Shown in pieces: positions 1-8,113 of a stretch of 64,000 bases of DNA. The notes beneath the pieces are model-generated. The model was not told where the DNA came from, searched no databases, and worked only from the letters and a program-made list of their open reading frames with translations. The position numbers and the translations under genes were made by a program. The stretch's first letter is position 1; every line of letters begins with the position of its first letter. Origin of the DNA: Rhodospirillaceae bacterium UBA1479 (GTDB taxonomy: Bacteria > Pseudomonadota > Alphaproteobacteria > Rhodospirillales > Casp-alpha2); contig DCRZ01000002.1 in NCBI GenBank assembly GCA_002325375.1, positions 62,001 through 126,000 on the forward strand, written 5' to 3'.

Positions 1-1
1 C

Positions 2-37
2 CTGGCGGCGGAAGGTCTGAAGACGGCGGCGGAGTGA
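2..37 (+). CDS. possible 3' end of a truncated upstream gene
   Basis: An open frame enters from the left edge and ends at a TGA at 35-37, giving the residues LAAEGLKTAAE. The length is too short to identify a family. It is listed only because the next real gene lies on the other strand and the codons are GC-rich at third positions like the rest of the window. It could equally be non-coding. Confidence 0.3.
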   Translation: MAAEGLKTAAE

Positions 38-51
38 CGCGTCTCTGTCAT

Positions 52-149
52 CGTCATGGCCGGGCCTGGACCCGGCCATCCACATCCTGATCATGTCGAT
101 AAGCGAGGCGGGGAAGGCGTGGATGCCCGTGTCAAGCACGGGCATGACG
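52..149. repeat. dispersed palindromic repeat, copy 1
   Basis: The stretch opens with CGTCATGGCCGGGCCTGGAC and closes with GTCAAGCACGGGCATGACG, so its ends are imperfect inverted copies. Between them are the words CCGGCCATCCACAT and GTGGATGCCCGTGTC. A shorter relative with the same opening word lies at 37471-37532. Elements of this type (CGTCATGGCCGGGCTTGAC...) are common intergenic repeats in alphaproteobacteria. It lies downstream of the TetR gene and may act as a transcript end. Confidence 0.6.
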
Positions 150-163
150 GAAGAGTGGAACGG

Positions 164-748
164 CTACCCCTCCAGGAATTTCAGATAGGTGTCATAGCAG
201 GACATCAGGTCGTCGATGGCCGTGCCGCCGCGGTTCAGGGCGGCCATGCCTTGCTCCATGGTGAACAGGGTCATGGCAAGATCGGCGGCCGGAATGTCCG
301 TGCGGATGTCGCCGGCCTGCTGGCCGTTGCGGATGACCTGCTCGAACAAATTGCGCACTTCGACCTGAAGTCCCCGCAGGTACTCGGCCAATTCCGGATG
401 ATGGGGGGCCAGTTCCGCCGCGGTGTTGTAGACCATGCAGCCCTTGCGCCCTTCGTCCGAGGACACGAATGCGTCGATATCGCGGAAATAGGCCTCAAGC
501 GCCAGCCGTCCGGCGCCCGGCGTGCGCAGGGCCCGGCGCATTTCGTCTTTCTTGATCTGGATATAGCGCATCAGCGCCTGATGATAGATCGCGTCCTTGT
601 TGCCGAAGGTCCCGTACAGTCCATAGCGGCTGACGCCCGTGTGGCGGACCAGGTCCTCCATGGAGGTATGCTGAAACCCGCGTTCCCAGAACAGGCGCAT
701 GGCCTTGTCGAGGGCGTCGTCGGGATCGAATTCACGGGTGCGGGCCAT
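164..748 (-). CDS. TetR/AcrR family transcriptional regulator
   Basis: A 194-residue predicted DNA-binding repressor. The N-terminal helix-turn-helix is plain at about residues 8-55, with TSMEDLVRHTGVSRYGLYG as the recognition region. The rest is the helical ligand-binding domain (GKGCMVYNTAAELAPHHP-like segment about residues 85-105), resembling the AcrR/YxaF-type branch. The start was set at MARTREFDP because the domain begins there; 41 further in-frame codons upstream look non-coding. No target gene is evident: the next gene on this strand begins 508 bases upstream and is an unknown protein. The ligand cannot be told from sequence. Confidence 0.88.
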   Translation of the reverse strand: MARTREFDPDDALDKAMRLFWERGFQHTSMEDLVRHTGVSRYGLYGTFGNKDAIYHQALMRYIQIKKDEMRRALRTPGAGRLALEAYFRDIDAFVSSDEGRKGCMVYNTAAELAPHHPELAEYLRGLQVEVRNLFEQVIRNGQQAGDIRTDIPAADLAMTLFTMEQGMAALNRGGTAIDDLMSCYDTYLKFLEG

Positions 749-827
749 GTAATCAGAATTTTCGTTCTGGTTCGTCGCGTCAATGGAATTGTTGGAAAAG
801 ACGCGGCGGGATTGGGTTGAAGGGGGA

Positions 828-1256
828 TCAAACGGTCGGTTTGGCGCCCGGCAGCATGACGGGGATGGCATCGACGGCAGCCGACGGCGCCAGCGGGTTG
901 TCGACCTGCGGCTTGGCGATCTGGGTCAGGTAGCGCGCGGCGCCGGCCTGAAATTCCTTGCGAATGTAGCACCAACTGACGAACAGGCCGCCGAACCGTT
1001 CGAAATACAAGATGTCTTCGTTGTTCTTGCACTCCAGCAGGTCGCGCGCCAAGTTACGCGAGGTGCCGACATAAACCCAGGCAGGCCGCACGCCACCGTG
1101 CCAGATGATGAACACGGCGGTCTGTCCCTCCAGGTTCTGTTCCTGGGGGTCGAGATTGATGAAGCGGAAAAACTTGCCCTTTTCATTGCGCACCCAGTTG
1201 GGATCAACCGGCTTGCCCAATTGGCTCATTTTCTTCGCTGTATTAAAAAAGAACAT
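828..1256 (-). CDS. conserved-looking hypothetical protein, 142 aa
   Basis: I do not recognise this family. The protein has no signal peptide or membrane segment and is predicted cytoplasmic. It contains a central stretch WVYVGTSRNLARDLLE which faintly recalls GIY-YIG nucleases, but the GIY/YIG core and the catalytic Arg/Glu pattern are not there, so I do not claim that. The start at 1256 has a purine-rich site (GAAGAGAAA) just upstream; an internal ATG at 1229 (MSQLGKP) is an alternative. It reads toward the TetR gene 79 bases downstream and could be co-transcribed with it. Codon use matches the neighbours, supporting a real gene. Confidence 0.65.
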   Translation of the reverse strand: MFFFNTAKKMSQLGKPVDPNWVRNEKGKFFRFINLDPQEQNLEGQTAVFIIWHGGVRPAWVYVGTSRNLARDLLECKNNEDILYFERFGGLFVSWCYIRKEFQAGAARYLTQIAKPQVDNPLAPSAAVDAIPVMLPGAKPTV

Positions 1257-1346
1257 GTTTTCTTCTCTTGCTTCGGAAATCCGGCTGAATTCCGAAGATG
1301 AACCTAATATGGGCCGGTAATGTGACGGCGAAAAGGGGCCCTGTCG

Positions 1347-1868
1347 ATGGAATTTTTAGCCCTTTCCCTGGTGCTCGCCGCCATTGTCTTGATCCTCGTC
1401 GGGACCATCCGGACCGGCGTTCCGCCGATGCCGACATCCCCCGCCGTCCGGGCCTGCATGTTCACCGTGATCGAGGGCCTTGAGCCGCGCTGTATTCACG
1501 AATTGGGGGCCGGATGGGGCGGTCTGGCGACGGCCCTTGCCCGACGCTTTCCGGATGCCCGGGTCATCGCCACCGAAGTCTCGCTCCTGCCTTGGGCGGT
1601 CTGCCGCCTGCGTCAGGTTCTGTTCGGCCCGGCCAACCTGGAGGTCCGTTTTGGCGACATCTTGAAGACCGATTTCTCGGATGCCGATCTCGCGGTCTGC
1701 TTCCTCTGCCCGCCGGCAATGACCAAGCTGGCCGGCCGGCTGGAGGATGGTCTGAAGCCGGGCGCTTGGGTGCTGTCCAACGCCTTCGCCCTGCCGGGTT
1801 GGACGCCGGTGAAGGAAGCGCGGGTCGACGACCTGCACCGCTCGGCGGTTTATCTGTATCGCAAGTGA
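1347..1868 (+). CDS. membrane-anchored class I SAM-dependent methyltransferase
   Basis: A 173-residue protein with one N-terminal hydrophobic helix (about residues 2-22, FLALSLVLAAIVLILVGTI) followed by a short Rossmann methyltransferase domain. Motif I is HELGAGWGGLATALARRF (about residues 52-69), and the acidic residue ending strand 2 is in VIATEVS. The later VRFGDILKTDFSDADLAVCF fits motifs III-IV. It is much shorter than a full methyltransferase with a substrate cap, so the substrate cannot be guessed. The membrane anchor suggests work on a lipid or membrane protein. Its stop codon abuts the stop of the convergent aminopeptidase gene with no gap. Confidence 0.75.
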   Translation: MEFLALSLVLAAIVLILVGTIRTGVPPMPTSPAVRACMFTVIEGLEPRCIHELGAGWGGLATALARRFPDARVIATEVSLLPWAVCRLRQVLFGPANLEVRFGDILKTDFSDADLAVCFLCPPAMTKLAGRLEDGLKPGAWVLSNAFALPGWTPVKEARVDDLHRSAVYLYRK

Positions 1869-3725
1869 CTAGCTGGCGAGTGGCGCCGTGGCCTGTTTCA
1901 GCCAGGCCCGCGTCTTGGTGTCGACCAGGGGTGACAGAGCCTTGCGGACCCTTGCGTGATAGGCATCCAGCCAGGCCCGTTCCGCCGTGTCCAGCAGCGT
2001 CACCTCGATCAGATTACGGTCGATGGGCGCCAGGGTCAGGGTCTCGAACGCCAGGACATCGCGCTCCGCCCCCCGGGGTGCGGTGGCGGCGGTGACCAGG
2101 ACAAGGTTCTCGATGCGGATGCCATAGGCCCCGGTCTTGTAGTATCCGGGTTCGTTCGAGATCACCATGCCCGGCTCCAGCGCCACCGTACTGGGGGCCT
2201 TGGAAATGCGCTGCGGCCCTTCGTGGACGCTGAGGTAGCTGCCGACGCCGTGGCCCGTGCCGTGGTCGAAGTCCAGGCCCTCGGCCCAAAGGAACTGGCG
2301 GGCCAAGGGGTCCAACTGCGAGCCCGTGGTGCCCTTGGGAAAGCGCGCCCGGGCCAGGGCGATATGGCCCTTGAGGACCAGGGTGAATCGGGTGCGGGCT
2401 TCCTTGGGCGGGGCTTTCGGGCCGATGGCGACGGTACGCGTGATGTCCGTGGTGCCGTCCAGGTATTGGGCCCCGGAATCGACCAGATAGACATCGCCCG
2501 ACCGCAGCCGCCGGTCGGACGCCGGGGTTGCCTTGTAATGCACGATGGCGCCGTTGGGCCCGCTGCCGGAAATGGTGTCGAAGCTGAGGTCGCGGATCAG
2601 GTCGTTTTCCTTGCGGAAGGTATAAAGCCGGTCCGAGGCGTCGAGCTCGCTGATCCCGCCCTTGGGCGCTTCCGCCGACAGCCAGGCAAGGAATTTGGCC
2701 ACGGCGGCCCCATCGCGCAGATGGGCGGCGCGCATGCCGGCGATCTCCGTGGTGTTCTTGCAGGCCTTGAGCAGGATACACAGGTCCGGGCCGCGGTCGA
2801 CCACGGCCCCGCCGTCGGCCAGGCGGGCGGCGATCCACATGGGGTCGGCCATGGGATCGATGCGGACTTTCGCGTGTTTCGCGGCCAGCCGGTCGAGCAG
2901 GGGGCCAAGGGCGTCCGGTGCCTTGATGCGCACGTCCTTGCCAAGATGACGTGTCACGGCGGCCGGGATTTTGGCCGGATCTATGAACCAGTCGACGGTG
3001 GCGTCTTTATGAATCACGGCGAAGCTGAGGGCCAAGGGCGTGCGCGGCACGTCGGTCCCCCGCACGTTCAACAGCCAGGCGATGGAATCGGGGGCCGACA
3101 GAATCTGGGCGTTCTGGCCCTGGGATTTCAGCATCGCGGCGACGGTCCGCCGTTTGTCGGCCGATCCCAGCCCCGCGTACTTCAGGGGGTGGGCGCGCAC
3201 GGGGGCGGCGGGGCGCGCGGGCTGGTCGGCCCAAACCGCATCAATGGGATTGCCGTCCACGGGCACAAGCTCGCCGCCGGCCTGCTGGCAGGCTTCACGG
3301 AAGCGGGGGACCTGCGCCGGCGTCAACAGCCAGGGGTCATAACCCAACTTGCCGCCCTTGGGCAGGGCTTCGGCGATCCAGTCGACGGCAGGTTCCTGGG
3401 TAATGTGGCGAAGGTCGTACAGGTTCGCGTCGACCTGCTTTGCCGCCTGTAGGGTGTAGCGGCCGTCACTGAACAACGCGGCCCGGCGGCTCAGCACAAC
3501 CGCCATCCCGGCCGAGCCGGTGAAGCCGGTCAGCCAGGCCAGGCGTTCGGAGCGGGGGGCGACGTATTCACCCTGATGTTCATCGCCGCGCGGCACGATG
3601 AAGCCGTCGAGCCCCCGTTTCGCCAGTTCGGCGCGCAACAGCGTCAGGCGTTCGGCGGCGGGCGGTGGTGCGATCGCGGCGCGGGAAGATCCCCGGCGGG
3701 GTTTGGCGGGTGATGATGCGTCCAT
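1869..3725 (-). CDS. pepP: Xaa-Pro aminopeptidase, M24B family
   Basis: A 618-residue predicted metallopeptidase that removes an N-terminal residue preceding proline. It has the long three-domain layout: two creatinase-like N-terminal domains (about residues 25-320), the pita-bread M24 domain (about 330-550) and a short C-terminal cap. All five dinuclear metal ligands can be placed: Asp416 and Asp427 (VDSGAQYLDGTTDITRT), His501 (SVHEGP), Glu525 (ISNEPGYY) and Glu539 (GIRIENL). No signal peptide is evident; the extra N-terminal stretch (SSPAKPRRGSSRAAIAPPP) is low-complexity. Cytosolic peptide turnover is the likely role. The gene symbol follows the family and paralogue naming is uncertain. 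Confidence 0.93.
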   Translation of the reverse strand: MDASSPAKPRRGSSRAAIAPPPAAERLTLLRAELAKRGLDGFIVPRGDEHQGEYVAPRSERLAWLTGFTGSAGMAVVLSRRAALFSDGRYTLQAAKQVDANLYDLRHITQEPAVDWIAEALPKGGKLGYDPWLLTPAQVPRFREACQQAGGELVPVDGNPIDAVWADQPARPAAPVRAHPLKYAGLGSADKRRTVAAMLKSQGQNAQILSAPDSIAWLLNVRGTDVPRTPLALSFAVIHKDATVDWFIDPAKIPAAVTRHLGKDVRIKAPDALGPLLDRLAAKHAKVRIDPMADPMWIAARLADGGAVVDRGPDLCILLKACKNTTEIAGMRAAHLRDGAAVAKFLAWLSAEAPKGGISELDASDRLYTFRKENDLIRDLSFDTISGSGPNGAIVHYKATPASDRRLRSGDVYLVDSGAQYLDGTTDITRTVAIGPKAPPKEARTRFTLVLKGHIALARARFPKGTTGSQLDPLARQFLWAEGLDFDHGTGHGVGSYLSVHEGPQRISKAPSTVALEPGMVISNEPGYYKTGAYGIRIENLVLVTAATAPRGAERDVLAFETLTLAPIDRNLIEVTLLDTAERAWLDAYHARVRKALSPLVDTKTRAWLKQATAPLAS

Positions 3726-3788
3726 GGGGACAAGCTAGGAAGCCCCGGCCCGGGTGGCAAGCAGAGACATGCGGGGCAGGGGGCTGGC

Positions 3789-3845
3789 TGTGATATTTCG
3801 CACAATCAGCCATGCGTTTAATGCAGTACTGCAGTGCAGCATTTG
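3789..3845. promoter_or_regulatory. CRP-like half-palindrome and TGCAG palindrome in a divergent intergenic region
   Basis: The 220-base gap between pepP and the DUF1127 gene holds two ordered elements. TGTGATATTTCGCACA (3789-3804) matches the CRP/FNR-family pattern TGTGA-N6-TCACA except for one base. TGCAGTACTGCA (3822-3833) is a perfect 12-bp palindrome, flanked by AATGC and GCATT to give a larger dyad. Either could be an operator for the downstream DUF1127 gene or for pepP. No clear -10/-35 pair could be assigned. Confidence 0.35.
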
Positions 3846-3945
3846 CGGTTTTCGCATGGAAGGGACAGGCATAGGTTCCGCCCAACACGTCGTCGGCAAT
3901 GTCCATTCAGGGCCCGCCCACGACCTCAATTCAGGAGTAACGACC

Positions 3946-4413
3946 ATGGCGACCTACAGCCAAACTGATCTGTCCGTTCAGGACCTCATCGAACAAGCCC
4001 GTATTTTGCGGGCGCAGGCTTTCGCACGGATCTGCAAGCGGGCGGTCCAGGCGATTATCCCGGCACGGTCCCAGAAGCAGGCCGAACCGGTTCAGCAGGA
4101 CCTGTTCCAGCAGCCGGCCTTGATGCAGGAAGACAGCTATTTCCTGCCGCTGGTCAACGGTGTGCAGTCCCTTATCCAGGGCCTGATCATCGGCCTGCGC
4201 CGCAGCGCCATGCGCCGCCAGCTGCTGGCCCTCGATGACCGCATGCTGCGTGACATCGGTATCAGCCGCGACGACATTACCGCCCTCGTCGCCGGGGCCT
4301 TCTCCGGCAACGACCGGGTGCCGGCCTCCGCCCGCAGCGCGGCCGAACTTTATTACCTCGTTCCGGCGGCAGCGCAGCCGACGGGTCGCGGCAACGATCG
4401 CCTGGCCGCCTAA
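3946..4413 (+). CDS. DUF1127 domain protein
   Basis: A 155-residue protein with a DUF1127 motif toward the C-terminus (about residues 85-115: RRQLLALDDRMLRDIGISRD). DUF1127 proteins are small, arginine-rich and common in alphaproteobacteria; some short members act in RNA turnover or phosphate and carbon stress responses, but most are uncharacterised. This one carries extra N-terminal and C-terminal tails of unknown role. The start ATG at 3946 was chosen over an upstream in-frame ATG because AGGAG sits 8 bases before it. It stands alone, preceded by the palindromic elements at 3789-3845 and followed by a strong terminator. Confidence 0.85.
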   Translation: MATYSQTDLSVQDLIEQARILRAQAFARICKRAVQAIIPARSQKQAEPVQQDLFQQPALMQEDSYFLPLVNGVQSLIQGLIIGLRRSAMRRQLLALDDRMLRDIGISRDDITALVAGAFSGNDRVPASARSAAELYYLVPAAAQPTGRGNDRLAA

Positions 4414-4435
4414 GCCAGCGCGACTCGCAGACAAG

Positions 4436-4472
4436 AAAACGGCGGTGCCCAACGCGGGGCGCCGCCGTTTTT
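4436..4472. terminator. bidirectional intrinsic terminator
   Basis: AAAACGGCGG and its complement CCGCCGTTTTT form a stable stem around a GC-rich loop. There is a T-run on the right and an A-run on the left. It lies between the convergent DUF1127 and peroxiredoxin genes and can stop transcription from either side. Confidence 0.85.
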
Positions 4473-4494
4473 GTTTGTCCAGGCCCGGTTCGTC

Positions 4495-5154
4495 TTATTT
4501 GGGCTGCGGCACGATGCGCAAATAGGGTTTCAGCGTTTTCCAACCGCCTGGGTACTTCTCCTTGGCGGCTTCGTCGCTGACGGCGGGGACGATGATCACG
4601 TCCTCCCCCTGTTTCCAGTTCACCGGCGTCGCCACCTGGTGTTTTGCCGTAAGCTGCAGGGAATCGATGACGCGCAGGATTTCATCGAAATTGCGGCCCG
4701 TCGCCATGGGATAGGTCAGGCACAGTTTGATCTGCTTGTCCGGGCCGATGACGAAGACCGTGCGCACGGTCATATTGGTCATGGCGGTGCGTTCCTTCGC
4801 CCCGCCAGAGGCATCGGCCGGAAGCATGCCGTACAGCTTGGCAACCTTCAGGTCGGCATCGCCGATCATCGGATAATTGGGGGCGGTGCCCTGGGTTTCC
4901 TCGATGTCCTTGGACCAGGCCGCGTGATCGTCCACGGAATCGACGCTCAGGCCGATGACCTTCACGCCGCGTGCCTTGAACTCGGGCATCAGCTTCGCCA
5001 TGTAGCCCAGTTCGGTGGTGCAGACCGGCGTGAAGTCCTTGGGGTGCGAAAAGATGATGCACCAGCCATCGCCGATCCAGTCGTGGAAATTGATGGTTCC
5101 TTGCGTGGTTTCCGCCGTGAAATCGGGGGCGGTGTCGCCAATGGTCAAACCCAT
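4495..5154 (-). CDS. 1-Cys peroxiredoxin (Prx6 family)
   Basis: A 219-residue predicted thiol peroxidase. The AhpC/TSA domain carries the Prx6-type peroxidatic motif PVCTTE (Cys at about residue 47, preceded by FSHPKDFTP) and the long C-terminal dimerisation domain with the signature ITPAVSDEAAK-like stretch (IIVPAVSDEAAKEKYPGGW). There is no conserved resolving cysteine, as expected for the 1-Cys class. The start is MGLTIGDTAPDF, which has an AGGAGG ribosome site directly upstream; eleven upstream codons are discarded. It probably detoxifies hydrogen and lipid peroxides in the cytosol. It is monocistronic. Confidence 0.93.
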   Translation of the reverse strand: MGLTIGDTAPDFTAETTQGTINFHDWIGDGWCIIFSHPKDFTPVCTTELGYMAKLMPEFKARGVKVIGLSVDSVDDHAAWSKDIEETQGTAPNYPMIGDADLKVAKLYGMLPADASGGAKERTAMTNMTVRTVFVIGPDKQIKLCLTYPMATGRNFDEILRVIDSLQLTAKHQVATPVNWKQGEDVIIVPAVSDEAAKEKYPGGWKTLKPYLRIVPQPK

Positions 5155-5271
5155 GTCGGTCTCCTCCTTCTGGCCATGTGCGTTCAAAGACAGCTTGTGT
5201 CCGCGCCGCGCGGCGATCAGAGGCAGGCGGCGCCCCGTCTATATGGGGAGCCGCAGTCCAGAATGGAACGC

Positions 5272-5598
5272 CTAGTCGAACAGCGACCGGCTGGACCGCC
5301 GGTAGCCCCGATTTTCCATGCAGGACACGAACATCCGGTCGATCTGGCGCGACAGGTCGTAGCGCGCCATGGCGGCATCGTATTCGCTGCCGATCAGGGG
5401 GCCGGCATCGGGCTGCGGCAGGGGTTGGCGTTTCAGGATGCGGTCGGCCTCCCGGCGCGCCAGGGATCGGCATTCCTGGCGGTCGAAGGCAAGCTGGTCC
5501 TCGGAACCGCCGGGCAGGGTCCATTCGGTAACGCTGCACGCCCCCAGGCCCAGCACCAGGGCGCCCGCGCACAGGAATTTCAGGCTTTGTGTTGTCAT
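5272..5598 (-). CDS. small predicted lipoprotein
   Basis: A 108-residue protein with a signal peptide ending in a lipobox (LVLGLGAC, lipidated Cys at about residue 21). The mature part is short, charged and cysteine-containing, with QECRSLARREADRIL and a C-terminal FVSCMENRGY stretch. The last motif, Cys-Met-x-x-x-Gly-Tyr, is typical of small outer-membrane lipoproteins of unknown function in proteobacteria. I cannot assign a role. It is flanked by peroxiredoxin and a thioredoxin-like gene on the same strand, but the gaps of over 50 bases give no strong operon evidence. Confidence 0.75.
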   Translation of the reverse strand: MTTQSLKFLCAGALVLGLGACSVTEWTLPGGSEDQLAFDRQECRSLARREADRILKRQPLPQPDAGPLIGSEYDAAMARYDLSRQIDRMFVSCMENRGYRRSSRSLFD

Positions 5599-5654
5599 GA
5601 CTTTATCCTAGCGCGTTCGCCGCCGGCGATAAACCGGGGCGGGCGGATCGCGGC

Positions 5655-6284
5655 TCAGCCGCCCTTGGATGCGCTCAGGCAGGCGCGGATGAATGCTTTG
5701 ACGTCCGGGGCATTCCATTCGGCGATGCCTTCAAGGCGGCCCTTTTCCCGGCCCTGGGCGTCATAGAGAATCGTCGTCGGCAGGCCGCGCACCTTGTTGG
5801 CGCGGGCGAAGGTGCCTTTGGGGTCCAGATGGATCGAGAGGTTTTTATATCCCTGCTTGTCGAAGAACGGTTTGACCACGTCCAGGCCGCCGCGATCCTG
5901 GCTGACGACGATGACCGGAATCCCGTCCCGGGCCAGATCCGTCTTCAGGGCGTCCAAATGCGGCATTTCCTTGATGCAGGGGGCGCACCAGGTGGCCCAG
6001 AAATTGACCACGGCCCCCTTGCCCCGGGCCAGTTCGGCGACGGTGACGGGGGCACCCCCGGCGGTCTGGAACGCGTCCGTCATGGGCGCAACCGCCGAAT
6101 CCGCCGTCTTGAACTTGGATAACGTTGGCGGCGGCGCGGAACAAGTGGTCTCCGCCCCCCTTGCAATGCCGCCGGGAATGATGAAAATCGCCCCACTCAA
6201 CAAGACGGCGGTGGCCAGGGTCCGCAGGAATGTCGCGGGCGCAAGGGCATTACGGGTGGTCTGGATGTGGGTCCGGGTCATCAT
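5655..6284 (-). CDS. TlpA-like periplasmic thioredoxin-fold protein
   Basis: A 209-residue exported thiol-disulfide protein. An N-terminal signal/anchor (about residues 18-42, TFLRTLATAVLLSGAIFII) precedes a thioredoxin fold with the redox motif NFWATWCAPCIKEMPHL (CAPC) and the cis-proline segment RGLPTTILY. The family reduces or maintains cysteines of exported proteins such as cytochrome c apoproteins or cytochrome oxidase. The first two codons are both ATG, so the start is 6284 or 6281. It is divergent from argH with a 63-base gap, an arrangement seen in other Rhodospirillales. Confidence 0.88.
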   Translation of the reverse strand: MMTRTHIQTTRNALAPATFLRTLATAVLLSGAIFIIPGGIARGAETTCSAPPPTLSKFKTADSAVAPMTDAFQTAGGAPVTVAELARGKGAVVNFWATWCAPCIKEMPHLDALKTDLARDGIPVIVVSQDRGGLDVVKPFFDKQGYKNLSIHLDPKGTFARANKVRGLPTTILYDAQGREKGRLEGIAEWNAPDVKAFIRACLSASKGG

Positions 6285-6347
6285 GCGGGTTCACTGTCCG
6301 TTTACGTTGATCGTCTACACCATCGCCTTGGACTTAAGGAGATAGCC

Positions 6348-7778
6348 ATGGCGCGCACTACGGGCAAGTCCGGATCGGGCGGAAACGACGTTTCCGGCGC
6401 CTCGACCATCTGGGGCGGGCGCTTCGACGCCGGTCCCGACGCCATCATGGAGGAAATCAACGCCTCCATCGAATTCGACAAGCGGCTGGCGAACGAGGAC
6501 ATCGCCGGATCGACCGCCCATGTCCGCATGCTGGCCAAGCAGGGCATCGTCGGGCAAGCCGACGCCGACGCCATTGCCGACGGGCTTGCGGCCGTGAAGG
6601 CGGAAATCGCCGCGGGTGATTTCGAATTCAAGCGTGCCTTGGAAGACATCCACATGAACGTGGAAAACCGCTTGGCGGCGCTGATCGGCGCGCCGGCGGG
6701 CCGCCTGCACACGGCGCGGTCGCGCAACGACCAGGTGGCGACGGACTTCAAGCTGTGGGTGCGGGGCGCCATCGACGCCTTGGACGCGGGCGTCAAGGAC
6801 CTGCAGGCCGCGTTGATCGAACGCGCCGAGGCCGAGGCCGCGACCGTCATGCCCGGCTTCACCCATCTTCAGGGCGCGCAGCCGGTGACTCTCGGTCATT
6901 ACCTGCTGGCCTATGTGGAAATGCTGGGCCGCGACCGCAGCCGCCTGGCCGACGGCCGCAGGCGCCTGAACGAATGTCCCTTGGGTGTCGCCGCCCTGGC
7001 CGGAACCTCGTTCCCCATCGACCGCCACATGACGGCCGAAGCCCTGGGTTTCGACCGGCCGACGGCCAATTCGCTGGATACCGTGTCGGACCGCGACTTC
7101 GCGCTGGAATTCCTGTCCACCGCGACGATCCTGGCCGTGCATCTGTCGCGCTTCGCCGAGGAAATGGTGATCTGGTGTTCGCAGCAGTTCGGCTTCGCGC
7201 AGTTCACGGACGCCTTTTCGACCGGCTCCTCCATCATGCCGCAGAAGCGCAACCCGGACGCGGCCGAACTGGTGCGCGCCAAGGTCGGGCGTATCGCCGG
7301 TGCGTTCCAGGGCCTGGTCATCGTCATGAAGGGCCTGCCGCTGACCTATGGCAAGGACATGCAGGAAGACAAGGAAGCGGTGTTCGACGCCGCCGACAAC
7401 GTGGCCCTGGCCGTGGCCGCGACGGCGGGTATGGTGCGCGACGTGAAGTTCAACAAAGACCGCATGGCGGCCGACGCATCGCGCGGGTTCGCCACGGCGA
7501 CGGACCTGGCCGATTGGCTGGTGCGGGTATTGGGCATGCCCTTCCGCAATGCCCACCATGTGACCGGCTCCCTCGTCGCCATGGCCGAAGCCAAGGGTTG
7601 TGAACTCGAAGGCCTGACCCTCGACGACATGCGCGAAGTGGACCCGGCCATTACCGAGGACGTATATTCGGTGCTCGGCGTCGAGAATTCCGTGACCAGC
7701 CGGACCAGTTACGGCGGCACGGCGCCGGACAACGTGCGGGCTCAGGCCAAGGATGCGCGCGCGCGGTTCCTGGGTTAG
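6348..7778 (+). CDS. argH: argininosuccinate lyase
   Basis: A 476-residue enzyme of the fumarase/aspartase superfamily that splits argininosuccinate into arginine and fumarate, the last step of arginine synthesis. The superfamily signature GSSIMPQKRNP is present, as are the conserved HTARSRNDQ and TFMPGFTHLQ-like (MPGFTHLQGAQP) motifs. The start ATG is preceded by AAGGAGAT at the right distance; the longer upstream frame lacks such a site. Length is normal for the family apart from a short Gly/Ser-rich N-terminal extension. It begins an argH-lptM-lysA string. Confidence 0.97.
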   Translation: MARTTGKSGSGGNDVSGASTIWGGRFDAGPDAIMEEINASIEFDKRLANEDIAGSTAHVRMLAKQGIVGQADADAIADGLAAVKAEIAAGDFEFKRALEDIHMNVENRLAALIGAPAGRLHTARSRNDQVATDFKLWVRGAIDALDAGVKDLQAALIERAEAEAATVMPGFTHLQGAQPVTLGHYLLAYVEMLGRDRSRLADGRRRLNECPLGVAALAGTSFPIDRHMTAEALGFDRPTANSLDTVSDRDFALEFLSTATILAVHLSRFAEEMVIWCSQQFGFAQFTDAFSTGSSIMPQKRNPDAAELVRAKVGRIAGAFQGLVIVMKGLPLTYGKDMQEDKEAVFDAADNVALAVAATAGMVRDVKFNKDRMAADASRGFATATDLADWLVRVLGMPFRNAHHVTGSLVAMAEAKGCELEGLTLDDMREVDPAITEDVYSVLGVENSVTSRTSYGGTAPDNVRAQAKDARARFLG

Positions 7779-7818
7779 GGGCCGGAACGCGGATGGATAT
7801 TCGGGAAGATCGGACGCG

Positions 7819-8058
7819 ATGACACGCAGACAGTTCCTTTCGACGTTTTTTGCCGGCCTGACGATCGCCGGTCTGTCGGCCTGTGGGCGCAAGAACCAGC
7901 CGAAGCATCCGCCGGGATCGGAATTTCCCCATGATTATCCCTATTTCCCGCCGGATAAACGGAGCCCCGCGCCGGCGAAACCGGCCGAAGGCGACGCCGA
8001 GCCCATGGACCGCTCCCAGTTCCTCAAGCTGGACACGATCCCGGACCGCACCAGATAA
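7819..8058 (+). CDS. lptM: LptM-like small lipoprotein
   Basis: A 79-residue lipoprotein with signal peptide and lipobox (LSACGRKNQP, Cys at about residue 22). It has the proline- and tyrosine-rich tail typical of the LptM/YifL family (FPHDYPYFPPDK). In Escherichia coli, LptM helps the outer-membrane LPS transporter LptD mature by mimicking LPS binding. The position between argH and lysA is conserved in many proteobacteria and supports the call. An ATG at 7819 gives the complete signal peptide. Confidence 0.85.
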   Translation: MTRRQFLSTFFAGLTIAGLSACGRKNQPKHPPGSEFPHDYPYFPPDKRSPAPAKPAEGDAEPMDRSQFLKLDTIPDRTR

Positions 8059-8113
8059 CCCGGCCGCGCCCGCCCATCGGGCCCGCCGCTGAACAAAGAC
8101 CGGAAACCGACCC

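Noticed and set aside
828..1256. GIY-YIG nuclease assignment for the 142-residue protein
   Set aside because: Only a short VYVGTSRN-like resemblance; the GIY/YIG motifs and catalytic residues are missing.
1956..3452. A 498-codon plus-strand frame over pepP
   Set aside because: Antisense shadow of the well-supported aminopeptidase.
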